Source of the DNA: Adiantum capillus-veneris
Taxonomy: Eukaryota > Streptophyta > Polypodiopsida > Polypodiales > Pteridaceae
Length of the DNA: 64,000 bases
Reading direction: 5' to 3'
Assembly (NCBI GenBank): GCA_014529385.2
Contig: CM043963.1
Span: 101,737,912-101,801,911 of the forward strand
The position numbers and the translations under genes were made by a program. A model generated the notes under the pieces. That model did not search any database, had not been told where the DNA came from, and was given only the letters and a program-made list of their open reading frames with translations. Positions 48,421 through 59,593 of this stretch are shown in pieces (within the stretch, counting starts at the first letter, position 1; each line of letters begins with the position of its first letter).

Positions 48421-50647
48421 ATACTAAGTAATTAGGGGCAATGTTTGAAGAGGGAGGAAAAAGTTTCATGTCAACATGTGATTTTTTGCAAAATTCCCTA
48501 ATAATGCCCTTATAATTCATCAACGGGGAAAAGTCACTGATAATATCTTCCCGATGAGTGTAAATAGTGTATATACTATCAAAAAATCATCAAAAATAGT
48601 CCTTTTTTGGGTATTTGTCATCATTTTTGCTGATAGGAAGGCTTAAAAATAGAGAAATCCAACAAAAAACAATAAAGCTGTGTTTTTCAAGGGATTTTCT
48701 TAATTATTGGATTTTCACTTTGCTTTTTTAGAGCATTTTTTTATTTTCTTTGATTTTTTCAAATAAAAAGGTCAAAAATTAATAATAAATAGCAGGAAAA
48801 CTCAGATGAAGAAACACAAGAGACAATGGTGATCAGAAAGACAAGGCAGAAAAGCACAAAAATTTTCAACAAAATCAGAAGATGGAAGCGAGAAGGCCAA
48901 ATTAGGTGGCCAAGCCTACTCTTGCAAAATTTTTGCAGAATGAGCTATAGCAATCCGATTTGGGAAATTTTTCAGCCTAACATAGATTTCACGGCCTAAT
49001 AGGACTAACAGGGGAATTTGGGGAAATATGGTTTGGGAAGTCCGGGTATAGATAGCTAGGGTAGGCTAAAACCACCTCATTTCCACTTGGAGCTTTGCAG
49101 AGAGAGCATTTCAGCTTCTTTCGCGCGTCATTTTCGGAGCCCATAGTTGACCTTTTCCAGCGCTGTTTCACACGAGACATGAGGGATAAGTTCCTTACTA
49201 ATCAATGATCCATTTTGTACGGCCGGTAGCTAGTCTATAGCACTAGAAAAAACCCTAGAAGCCGAGCAGTGCACGAAGACCTACGACCTAAAAGTGACCA
49301 TAGCGGCCTGCCAGCTTGACCAAATCGGATGGTATTTAAACCATATCGTGCCCTAACATAATAGAACCATTCCATACCATCAGATGATCATTCGGCTGGG
49401 GTCTCCGGCTGGGGTCAAGGGGGTCCTTAGTAGAGAACTAGGGTTTTTTGGGAAAGGCCAAAATTCCGACCTAAGTCCACAGATGGCCTGCTAATGAGGT
49501 TCATATATAATGTATATGATTGGTTTGGAGAAATCCATCAAGTAAAGCCCTCGAAAAGCGGAAAATGGCTCGAAGGTTACAAAGCGTCAAATTCGACATA
49601 CGAGGCCAAACTGACTCCAAATGAGCCAGAATTAGACAGGTAGCTTCACGATGATGTTACGAACAAGTCCAAAGCCTCAAATTTGATCGACCAACCCAAC
49701 AGACAGAGTAGTCACGAAAAACGGTGATTTCTGAGTCAACAGAGCACAAAGTGATGTCGGCATGACTAAACTTTACCAAATTCAATTTAGGACTTGTATT
49801 AGGTGTATGAAACATGTTTAGGTCAAAATTTATGTAAAATGCAAAGTTTTTGTCGTTGTTGTAATAATTACGATTATTTATTTTGTAACATTTTTGCATG
49901 GAAATTGTCAATCCACCTCACCTATCATGTGTACACACCTATTACATGCCAAAAATCAAGTATGAGCCAAAATGACCACCCATTACTTGCAAAATTGCCA
50001 AAAAAACGCAAAGAAGTCTATGTAAGCCAAAATTTGGGTTATGGACAACTTTTCTTGATCCAAATCACCTCATAACTCATACCCAAGGTCTATACCATGC
50101 CTAGAACCAATCTATGCCAAAAAAATGACAATTTTGGAAGAAAAGCTAATAATCGTGATTATTTACTTTTTGGCCAAAATGGGGCAATTTGGAAAATTTG
50201 TCATCATACATCCAAAGTACATATTGTGATAAGCCCACTAGCCAATTTTGAGTCAATTTGGATTTCAAAATCTCAAATTTTCTTTATATCTACTGTTTTA
50301 GAGACCTAAAGCCAAAATCTGGTACCATTTTCACCCTGTACACTCAAATGAGCCCATATTTCCCTCAGAGCATGTAATTGGTACATACTTCAAGCCTATA
50401 AAGCCAAGTTTGCAAAAAAGTTGAAATTTTTTCCAGCTGTAAATAATCGCGATTATTTAGTTTGGTTGCAAATTTTTGTTTTGACCATACAGTTTTGTTC
50501 CTTGCATGATTTTATGCATCTTTGCTTGTTCAAAAATTGATTTGAAGCAATTTGGACCATATTATCAGCATTTTGGTTTAAAAGGACATTCTGGAGAAAA
50601 ATCTAAGAACTCCGCTAACTTTGCACTCTATTCATTGAACAGTAGCA
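48421..50647 (+). repeat. Noncoding spacer of B with the same palindromic ~290-bp repeats
   Basis: The first 1.3 kb is AT-rich with no assigned feature. From about 49840, palindromes return: TAATAATTACGATTATTTA (49862-49880), TAATAATCGTGATTATTTA (50147-50165) and AAATAATCGCGATTATTT (50442-50459), spaced about 285 and 295 bp. The surrounding text (GTGATAAGCCCACTAGCCAA near 50225) matches the leader units near 36765. The spacer lies directly before the third coding region and could contain its promoter or leader. Confidence 0.82.
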
Positions 50648-51469
50648 ATGCAAGCCACGGAGAAAGCCAAGAAAAAGTTAAACCAAAAGGAGAAACTGCA
50701 AGAGCTGCCCCCGTATCAACTGGACCCCGAGTCAGTAAAAGCTGCAAAGGCATCTTACCTTTCTGAAGAGAAGTTAGAAGAACACCACACCACAATCTTC
50801 ACTGGCAGGTTTAAGAGTGAAGAAGGGCATCCGGTGGAGTTGCAGCTCTTGCCTAAAGAGGTTTATAATGTCGCAGCAAAACCAGAAACCAAAGAGGCTA
50901 TCCACAGGTTGGGACTCCGACACTTCTATGAACAAGATTCGTGCGGAGTAGACTTTCAGAAATCTTATGAGCTTTTGTCCACCATCAAGGAAGACCGAAC
51001 TGCCCAAATCTCAAACAACCAAGGAAATAAGGTAGAGGTTGTAATTACAAAGGAAATAGTGGTAGAGGCACTCAGATTTCCCACAAAAGGGATGACCATG
51101 CGGGCAAGAGATAGGAAAACAACGGGCACGTTTACAAAGGAAACAGTTGCGACTACATTTGCCGATCTCATCCACAAGCAGGTGGAAGATCCATCCGGTC
51201 TGTACCACCAACATTTCCATTTCTTGGCGAAAAGGCCACCAAGGTACACGACACCAAATCACGTCGTGGACACCACTTTTACACAAGTTCTGAAGTCAAC
51301 CACCAGACAACCTATGGACCACGCGCAGTATGTGTTGACAACATTGAAGGCCACCAAGAAGGAGGGAAAGATAACATACTTGGGCACCCTGGAAGTATTG
51401 ACCAGAATAGCCTATCATGCCATTGGCATGGCTAACAACCTACCGCCTGCCCCAGATCAGAACACATAG
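50648..51469 (+). CDS. Third coding region of element B, N-terminal domain (unknown)
   Basis: An open frame of 273 residues follows the palindrome spacer. The start used is ATG 50648 (MQATEKAKKKLNQKEKLQEL). It has a globular composition, with GHPVELQLLPKEVYNV, AIHRLGLRHFYEQDSCGVDF, ITKEIVVEALRFPTKGMTMR and THQPMDHAQYVL-like TRQPMDHAQYVLTTLKATKK. The layout 'IT..I..ALRFP..G' faintly recalls the ORF-1 domain of plant Athila-type elements or plant mobile domains, but I cannot assign it. There is no signal peptide or membrane segment. A TAG ends it at 51467-51469, and the same frame stays readable for about 50 more codons (SGDESDDISSEQHSSESSNN), so this stop is probably a mutation. Confidence 0.55.
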   Translation: MQATEKAKKKLNQKEKLQELPPYQLDPESVKAAKASYLSEEKLEEHHTTIFTGRFKSEEGHPVELQLLPKEVYNVAAKPETKEAIHRLGLRHFYEQDSCGVDFQKSYELLSTIKEDRTAQISNNQGNKVEVVITKEIVVEALRFPTKGMTMRARDRKTTGTFTKETVATTFADLIHKQVEDPSGLYHQHFHFLAKRPPRYTTPNHVVDTTFTQVLKSTTRQPMDHAQYVLTTLKATKKEGKITYLGTLEVLTRIAYHAIGMANNLPPAPDQNT

Positions 51470-54113
51470 ATCTTGGCAGCTCTACCCTCTCCAAGATCTA
51501 CCAGATCTGGTAAGCGATCATTTAAATCGGGTGATGAATCCGATGACATTTCGTCAGAGCAGCATAGCAGTGAAAGCTCTAACAACGAAGAAAAAAGAGC
51601 TAGGAGGGAAGGATGAAGAGGAAAGTTGTGGCTGCCCACCAAGAGGAGCCAGCTCAAAAGCAAGCGAGATTTGAAAGAGAAAAACAGGCGTATCAGCGCA
51701 CAAGGCAAGCGCAGGGAAAAGACCCAGAAAAGTGGGTACCCACCGGCTTGAAGGGACTTCGAGCAAAACATCATTCAAGGAAAGAGGCCGAGGATCCCAA
51801 GGATTATTTACAAAGAATGTACCAAGAGGCAGAGGCCTTGAAGCTGAAAGAGGCGGAAGAAGCGGCCAAGAAAGCTGAGGAAGTAGCAACTCAAGAGCAA
51901 GGCGATGCATCTCCCTGACCCACCTCACCGCCGCCGAAACAACAGGACCAGCCCATGCCCACTCCACCATCATCACCGTCAAGCCAAGAGACCACTGAAG
52001 AGGCCAAGACTGACAAGGAAAAAGAGTCTGATTTCACCCACCAAATGGAAGATACACAATAAACTGACCACACTGAGCAACATGAAGAAAAGAAAGTTGA
52101 ACCAGCACCAAAGCAGACGACCGAGCATATTCACAAGGAGGCTGATGAAACTGATAAAGACCAAGATACAGAAAAAGAGCATATACCACTATATATGAGG
52201 AAGAAACAGCGACGACCGACTGAGAAGGCGGAAAGGACTGCAACCGTGGAACCGAAAAGGGTTGAGACCACAACGGTAATTTCCACTCAGCCAGCAACAA
52301 CTGCCGAGGTTTCAAAACCTCAGGATGCCAAGGAAAAGCAACCATCTCTATAGAAACACCAGCAATAACAACACAGTAAGAAGCAACACAAGAGGCTGCC
52401 GGTACATCTCAACTTGCAAGATAGGAGGACTGGCAGTCCAATGGTGAAGTCATTCTACAAGTAAACGAGTGTGCAAGGCAGATGAAAATCATGACGGAGA
52501 AACTCCGATCAGCAGCCTTTAACCGTAGTACTAAAGCCAAAGAATTAGAAATAGTCATCGATGCTCTTCAAGGCGAGCTCGACGACAGAATGGCCACTAT
52601 CACTGATCTTCAAAGGCAAGTACAAGAGCTAAAGACAGAAGCAGAATGGCATTAGATAGCCAGGGACAGCCAACAGAAGGAAATGGAAAAGTTGGACAGC
52701 CACCTCTCTGTCCACTCAAAAGATTCAAGTACAATTAGATGTAGAAAACGCATCTCTGCGGTATTCAGAACAAAGAATTAATGGATTAGGCCACTTTCTT
52801 GCGGCAATTAAGAGAAAATCCAGCTATGGCCTCGATCAAGGTAACAGATGAAGTGTATAAACCACTTGAAAAGAAAAACAGAGATTTAGAGCTGGAGTTG
52901 AAGCTGGAGCAGTCACAACACAGAGACCTGGCACTCATGCGGGTCCAAAGAGAGGAGGAGCTCCTTAAAGAAGAGATTGCAGAATTGAAAAGAGTCAACC
53001 AACTCCTCAGAGATGGAAGGCTGGATATACAGGAAGAGGCAAGCACTTCCGAGCCGCCCCAAGTGGAAATCCCCTCAGTCTCATTTGCTGACTTTGAGAC
53101 GTAGTCTACAGCAAAGCCGAGTGGGGGAGAAGATTTTCAAATCCAAATCAGAGAGGAAGACACAGTGCCAATGGTCCAACTGTCAAAGGCTGAAGAAGAT
53201 GCACTGAAGGAGAAGATCGCCTTGGAGGTAGATGAGCAGTGGAAGGCAGCTATGGATTGGGAGTTGAGAGTTTTACACTCTGTCAACGTCACACAGCTCA
53301 CTCCCAATCAAATGAATGCTCAATGGCACCAACAATCCCTGCCATACCCTCTCATCAAGGTTGAACTCTTACAGGTAAAGGAAAGATTATACAAGGATAT
53401 GCAAGAAGATGGCGCGGATCAAGACCACCCAAAGTGGAGGCTGAGCTGGCTGAACAAGAATCCAAGTATTTGATTATGTTCACAAGAGCACCTGCGGCCA
53501 TACAGAAAGATCCCACATTTTGTCCTTTATTGTGAGTAAGGACATGGCAAGCACACGAAGCACTGTAGAAGAAGAGGCCAACATGGCTAAATTTTCCTAG
53601 GCTACTAGCTCTAAAGAGAGGCCAAGCAACAGAAGAATACATGGTGAAAACCCTAACGGGCGCCATGACATTCTTCAAAAGTCTGCCAGATCTCTCCGGT
53701 GCAATGCTATACAAAATGTGCAGGATGCTACTTACTTGCATATAGGATTTCAATGATCCTGAGCAAACAGGAGCCCCCTGGCTCTCATTTTTGGAAGGGA
53801 ACAAAGGTCTTTGCTATGATTTAAGTGGGCAGCCCTTAGAGGAAGTTCTTTATGGCTTTTATGCCCGATGCATGTTTCTGCCTCGCACAATATGCTAGCT
53901 TTTGAGGAGGCATTTTACACTGGCTTCTTCACCTGGCAAACAAAGATATTTGCATCGGTGATAAGCAACCTCACGGCAAGATTTGTAGGCTACTCGACAG
54001 TAAAACTCAAAAACAAAGTCACCATGCAATTTTTGCAAGTGCCAGACAAAGAACGCAAAATCAGATATGAAAAAGAACTGGAAGCGCTGTAGGACCGCCT
54101 CGGCGGCCGTCAA
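51470..54113 (+). pseudogene. Third coding region of element B, charged linker, coiled coil and C-terminal domain
   Basis: The coding region continues through several frames. First is a Lys/Glu/Gln-rich part (51613-51918, EEPAQKQARFEREKQAYQR) and a Pro/Thr/Glu-rich linker (to about 52350). Then comes a strong coiled coil (52799-53104, LEKKNRDLELELKLEQSQHR, REEELLKEEIAELKRVNQLL). A further helical part (53165-53473) follows, then a C-terminal domain readable near 53470-54113 (GAMLYKMCRMLL, FEEAFYTGFFTWQTKIFASV, LTARFVGYSTVKLKNKV). At least five stops or shifts break it. No membrane span or surface-peptide pattern suggests an envelope protein. Confidence 0.6.
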
Positions 54114-54160
54114 TCCAAAGATTACTTCAGCCCATAAAGCTGTGAAGGGACAACACAGGC

Positions 54161-54174
54161 GAGGAGGGGGGGAA
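54161..54174 (+). other. Polypurine tract of element B
   Basis: GAGGAGGGGGGGAA stands directly before the 3' LTR start TGTTAG, as expected for the plus-strand primer. Confidence 0.88.
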
Positions 54175-55077
54175 TGTTAGCAGCAAGCTAACACAGACAC
54201 ATTTTTCAGAGTTCTCCTTGTAAAACAATTATTATTTTGATAAATCGGAAATATTGTAACTCCTGTTTTCTTGATAAACCTTGTAATTAATGAGCCGGGG
54301 CTACAAGCTTCCAGATTGTATCAACCATTCAATTCCCAGCTTTGGTACTTTTGACCACCCAAAAACCTTGGCTAAGGTATGAAAGCGAATTTTTGTAAGT
54401 TTTTTAGAATTTTTTGGATAAGAAATACATAGCGTGAGCTAACAGCACTCACTTCTCTCCTTCTCGCGCTTCCTACTCCCTCTACGGTTGTCACATTGCG
54501 AATGCGTTTGTTGCATTGCAACTGCAGGTAAGAACTCTACGCATTGACGTAAGCCATTCACAGTATTTCGTAGCTTTTGACATCGCCGACCCGCGGCCTA
54601 ATTTCATCATAAATAGGAATTTGCATGTTTAAATCAAAAACTAAGCATAGGTGGGGTATTGGGGCATCATTGTTAAGTATTTCGATGCATTCTGGGTCAA
54701 AAACGACTAGGTTAAAAATCCACTGCTGTTAATAATCGCAATTTTGGAACTTGACCTAAAGTGGGGTTTGAGGCCATAGGCATGTGTGCTTAGGTCTTAT
54801 AAACTTGTCCTAGAAGTTTCATTACGTTTGTATGTCATTTGATGCTGTAACGGATGTGATTTGCTTGCCGATGAGCGATTGGCTTTTGGTGATTTCAGTC
54901 ACTTGAGTGTAGCCTGAGTTAGATGCGAGTTGTTAGTTGTTTTCTGAGAGATTGACAACCTCTTGTAGCCTCTATGCACTAGTCGAGTCAGCTTCATCCC
55001 ATGGTTTGACAAATTAATCGTGGTTTTTGCTAATACTGCAATAAGATAGGATGGTGAGGTTAGACATGCGTCCCACA
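54175..55077 (+). repeat. 3' LTR of element B
   Basis: It matches 23280-24198 closely, with a 16-bp deletion near 54345 relative to it (GAACTCCAGATTATTA missing). It ends ACA, and GTGGA follows. The TATA box is mutated to TATGAAA. Confidence 0.93.
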
Positions 55078-56035
55078 GTGGAGCTTCACCGTTGGCCCGT
55101 AGGCTAAACCACCATTGTCTGGCAGACTTGTGAAAGTGCATAGCTACATGGCATAGCCTAGAGGACTCCGTGAAGCCCTCATCTCCGAACGCCGCATCAA
55201 ATTGTTGGATAAAGGCCAAGACTTTGTCTGTAGCACCAAAAGTGCATCGTAGGTAAGGAAAGAGATGCTCTTCCCTCCCTCTTTGAACTTCTTGAGCTTG
55301 GATGACCTCTTCCATGTAGCATAGGATTTCCTATGGCCTCTTCTTTTTTATGGTTCAAAGGTTGCACCATCACTTTCTTCAGAAGATGAAGAATTTGAGG
55401 AAGATGGAGAAGAGGGTGACCTCTTTGTCACCTTTTTCTTGCCTTGATCTTCGCTTTCTTGACCATCACTTTCATAAGAGGAAGACGATGAAGAAGATGG
55501 AGAAGAGGGTGTCCTCTTTCTCGCCTTTTTCTTCTCTTGCTTTTTGTCATCCCTCTTTGAAGTATGGTGTGGAGAAGTACGCGATGGTCTTCTCCGTTTT
55601 GGAGGTGATGGAGAGTGTTTAGCCCGCTGTCTTCATGGAGCCATCTCCGTCGAGGTGGCGGGAGACTTACTTCTTTCTTTGTTCCTTCGGTGGAGGCTCT
55701 TGAATTCTCCTTTGAGAAGGAGATGCGCCATCAAGGAAAAAAAAATTGAGCCCTTCATAGGGACCCTCTTCTTCTTCCCAAATCGGAGAGAGACCTCTTT
55801 TGGAAGTCTTGGAAGGAGGCTTCCTAGGTGTTCTCTCGTCATGGTGGGGAGCTTGGAGAATCCCATGAGCACGAAGCTTCCGTTGCACTTCACTTTGGAG
55901 GGATGGATTACCCATGGCTTGTTGAAGCCTAGAAACAAGATAGTTAACAAGCATCGGGGTATCATTAGTAGCTTACTCATTAGCAAAATCAAAGTTATCA
56001 ACATTAATTTCACTCTCTTTACTATTGTCAGCCAT
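55078..56035 (-). pseudogene. Gag of element C, 5' part with Ser-rich tandem linker
   Basis: ATG 56035 opens MADNSKESEINVDNFDFANE with a TAG-type stop soon after (about 55974). Then come PMLVNYLVSRLQQAMGNPSL, a charged Pro-rich part, and two tandem Ser/Asp/Glu blocks (55370-55440 and 55470-55530: SPSSPSSSSSSSYESDGQES and SPSSPSSSNSSSSEESDG). The capsid start follows: KVLAFIQQFDAAFGDEGF, HKSARQWWFSL. It stops at 55078, where element B is inserted after the codons for GEAP. The rest lies at 22679-23279. Confidence 0.85.
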
Positions 56036-56433
56036 TCTAACAACTTTTAGGTGTAAACTTTTTAGGTGTACTTTGGCACTTCAAGCCCTAGTTGCTACTC
56101 CTCTTTACCCCTTTAGAAAAAGCACTCAAGATACTGTACCCGTGGCTCGAATACCATTAATTGCAAGGAATAAAAGAGAGGGTCCTTCGACACCAAAACA
56201 GCACTCGCTCCTATCAAGCTTCTAATATCTCAATAGTGGTTAAGCCGTAGGCAAGCCCCGTAGGACTCCACTATTAAGACCATAGCTCTCGACGGTGATG
56301 CCCCGTTAACTGCACAAAGGCAAGCGCACTGCAAGGATAAAAAATCCCTATTCTAATTACTCACATGCAATTAATAGTACCAACCATTTATAGCTAGCTT
56401 GAGGACCTCCCTTCTTGACCAAGAAAAGAGAAA
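56036..56433 (-). other. Leader of chromovirus C between PBS and gag
   Basis: About 400 bp of noncoding sequence separate the primer-binding site and the gag start. No other feature was recognised. Confidence 0.6.
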
Positions 56434-56451
56434 CCTTGTGCTTTGATACCA
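56434..56451 (-). other. Primer-binding site of chromovirus C
   Basis: The minus strand reads TGGTATCAAAGCACAAGG one base after the 5' LTR. It matches the widespread plant initiator-Met site (TGGTATCAGAGC) with one difference in the first 12 bases. Confidence 0.88.
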
Positions 56452-56452
56452 A

Positions 56453-58052
56453 TGTAACATTTAATGGCCTAGTAACTTGTGTGTAGCGGAAAATAGCTTG
56501 AACATAGTGAGCATTTCATTAGAATAGATTCCGAATGAGATTAACAAGAGTGCTTGTGTGGAGAGAGCAACAAAAAGCATAACATCTAGTTAGATAGCAT
56601 GAACAATACTTCAAAAGAGAGAGAAATTAAGCAATTGACAACATTTGAGGACCAGATTTTCATGGAACCGGTCCCCCCTCCAAAAGGCTTTGTATTATAG
56701 TTTCTCCCATCAAGAGAGACATTTTACAATACAATTTCTTGTGTTCCTTCAATACTAGCTAGTGCAATGAAGATGGAAACTTCATGCATTACACAAAACA
56801 CTTATCAAACACAACATCAATTCCCTCATGGTCTTAGACCCAAGACCTCACACACCTTCGAAGATGGTGAGAGCTAGCAGGGTATGAGAGTAGATTGAGA
56901 GCAAGAAGGAGTATTCTTACGAGAAAGATGTACATCTCCTCACATAACCACTTATATTAGCATAGCTTATCTTAGTAATTAGCATGGTAGAGGAGATGAG
57001 CATGCATTGAATCTGGCTCCAGGTTGGATTTACATCACAAAGCCAAGAGTTGTTGGTGTAGGCCTTCCTTCTCACAAGCTTGGAGTAGGTGATAAGCTTT
57101 CCATTAAATCTTGAGACGCAGAGAGAGTCTTCTTTACTTCACACATGAGATAGTGTGAGTGTGTAGGTGATAATGCCTTTGAAAAATCAGCCCCCTCTCT
57201 CTCTTGGTCGACCCCTCTTGCTATTTTCTCTTTCCATCATCCTATTCGACCTCCCCAGGCTTAGCCAATGGTAACTAAGCAGCATAAGTGATAGCCTTCT
57301 GACATGTGTCCCCCTTTACCCTTTTATAAGAGCTTTAGGTAATTATTTAATTAAACTAAACTCTCATTGGACCCCTTTGCCTCTTGGCCAATAGGAATCA
57401 GGCAAGCCATTGGGCTGTTGAATGCTCATTGGTCCCCCTGGGAGACTGTCCAATAGTCTTCTAGAGAGCTTGATTCTTATTGGTTCTTTTATTAAGTGTT
57501 TTTAAATTAATTAAACTAGATTTACTCTATCCTAATTCTCATTGGTCCACCTCCAAGGCCATCCAATAGGAATTGGGTACACCTTGTGGGCATTTGGGCT
57601 AGGGAGCTGATATGTGTCCCTCATTCCCTTTGTGTAAAGGGAGCTTGTGTGTGTGTGTGTGTGTGTGTGTGATTTTCTCTCTCATCCCCTACTTGCAAGG
57701 CTCACCGCCTCCTATGTAGGGATTGCCAAAGACTTTTGGGACACACACAAAGCATCCAATTCCCCCAATGTTTGACCTTTGGACACAACCTTTGAATTTT
57801 GGAACCTTAGCATTTTGGAAGTCTTAATGGGTTGAACCTTAGGGTCTTTTTAGCCCATTGTTTCACATGGCTCTTTTACAGATAGCCCCCCTTTGGATCC
57901 CTATTTTCCCTCTTTTGGATCCCTACTGTGGCCGGCGGTCTGCTAGCTTAACCAATATTCTAGCTTTTTCTCCCCTTGCACTTCCCCATAATAAATGATC
58001 AGTTTAACATGAGAAACTCATTTACGAGAATTAGATATTGATTATTATGACA
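56453..58052 (-). repeat. 5' LTR of chromovirus C
   Basis: This 1600-bp LTR matches 16829-18911 and the solo LTR 39244-40857. It lacks the 460-bp insert of the left LTR. Its GT run is short (57646-57671). The target duplication TGTAA follows at 58053-58057. Confidence 0.92.
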
Positions 58053-58210
58053 TGTAAACCCACTTTGTACCAATGGACTTTTCCCAGGAGGCAAATCACA
58101 TAAAGTCCATGTGTAATTTTCTATAAGTGCATCATATTCTGTCTGCATGGCAACCACCCAATTTTTTGAATTTTGTGCTTCATCAAAAGATAGAGGTTCC
58201 TCAACACATG
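58053..58210 (-). pseudogene. Ty1/copia reverse transcriptase, 5' fragment (element D)
   Basis: The minus strand reads EEPLSFDEAQNSKNWVVAMQ, TEYDALIENYTWTLCDLPPG and then, after a 1-base shift, IGTKWVY, which joins the fragment ending at 16828 once chromovirus C and one TGTAA are removed. This is the typical start of copia RT. The copia integrase was not found farther right. Confidence 0.88.
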
Positions 58211-58214
58211 TAGG

Positions 58215-58544
58215 CTAGACACAGCCAAAGCATATCAATCTAATGCATAAGATGCTCCATAGGGCACATTCATACAGAGAGGAGGGCAGGGCTCTGAGCT
58301 TTTTTGTCATTATTTTCCCAGCAAAAGATTTTACAGTGCCAACTCTATTTTTTTTGGCAAAGTTAACCCAAGGAGTCTTTGTTTGGGAGCTATGCGACAC
58401 CATTGCAAGAAGTATAAGCAAACCTCTTGCAGGCAAAAACATCCAAAGTAGCAAGCAAAAACATCCAAAGTAGTGGATGCATGCTTTATCCCCTTCATCT
58501 TGGCGTACAAATGTGCCCTTGCTTAGTCCAACATGTATCATCAT
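58215..58544 (-). other. Open frame next to the copia fragment, unassigned
   Basis: This stretch of 109 residues without a stop is in the same frame as the copia RT start and is separated from it by one TAG. Its composition (LLLWMFLPARGLLILLAMVS) matches nothing known to me. It may be the copia IN-RT linker or unrelated sequence. A short direct repeat, GCAAAAACATCCAAAGTA, occurs twice near 58433 and 58452. Confidence 0.3.
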
Positions 58545-58912
58545 TATGGATTAGATTTAAACCTTCCCAATATTGATAAATTATGAAGTAACATGTGAAA
58601 TTGGAAACTCATATACCCCTCATATATACTATTATACATGTCAAAATGCTCAACACTTAATATATAAAGAATATTGTAAAAAGAGAAGCACCTTCATTTG
58701 GTGCCATCTTTACGAAATATTATTGGTATTAATTTAGATTTTCACATAAAGTTAATCATATCTTTCTTTAGAAATTTCTCTACAATTTTGTGATGAATGT
58801 CATTTGATCAAACTTTGAGGTTGTTTCGGCATGTATTGAAATCATCACATCTATTTCTTTACTTTGTTTTTGCTGCAACAATTATCTAAAGGAGAGACAA
58901 ACTACAAGTTGC
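58545..58912. other. Intergenic AT-rich stretch, nothing recognised
   Basis: No coding or structural signal was recognised here. Confidence 0.5.
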
Positions 58913-59094
58913 ACCAAATTTGATCAATAAGTAACTTCTCTATGACTACTACTCAAACACATTTGACCTGTTTAGTCTCCTTTTTCCATTTATCTATTAC
59001 TTATTGACCAAATTTGGTCAATAAGTAACTTCTCCATGACTGCCACTCAAATCAACTTGACCTGTTTAGTCTCCTTTTTCCATTTATCTAGTAC
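58913..59094. repeat. 94-bp tandem duplication
   Basis: Two units (58913-59006 and 59007-59094) both start ACCAAATTT and share AATAAGTAACTTCTC and GACCTGTTTAGTCTCC. They differ at a few positions, so the duplication is not very recent. Confidence 0.9.
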
Positions 59095-59219
59095 TCCTTT
59101 AATCACACCCTCTCTACAACCTTTTACAATTCTTGTTGTAGACTTAAAAAAATTAATAACTTCTACAAACACATCGTTCGTCTACTTTTGCATTGTACTT
59201 CCTAGCAGGCCATGGTGAT

Positions 59220-59450
59220 CCTTCACCTTATTTTTTCTTCTCTTTTTTTTCTTCTTCTTCTTTTCCTTCTCCTTCCCTCCTCTTCTTTCTTCTTTTCCTT
59301 CCCCTTCTTGTTCTTTCCATCATTTTTTTTCCCTCTTCTCTTTCCTTTCCTTATCCTCTTCTCCTTTTTTCTTGATACTTCCCGTCGCACTTTCTCCTCA
59401 CTCCCTTTTCTTTCCTTCTCCTCCTCTTTTTTTAATGACTTGCAAAACCC
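59220..59450. repeat. Pyrimidine-rich (CTT/TCC) tract
   Basis: About 230 bp on the plus strand are almost entirely C and T. Long frames here (Phe/Leu/Ser on one strand, Lys/Arg/Glu on the other) come from composition only. Confidence 0.85.
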
Positions 59451-59593
59451 TTCGCTTTTTTTTGTTTTTATGCATGCATGCATCTAATTGTATTGGGGGC
59501 ACTCACAGCGCGATGACTGTCCCTTAGGTTTAACCTTCTTAAAACAAATATATAGTGTTTGAAAGTCACATCAAAAATGAATGATGAGGGTCA

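Noticed and set aside
50648-54113. An envelope-like gene in element B
   Set aside because: No signal peptide, membrane span or surface/transmembrane pattern is visible. Coiled coil and charged linker dominate.
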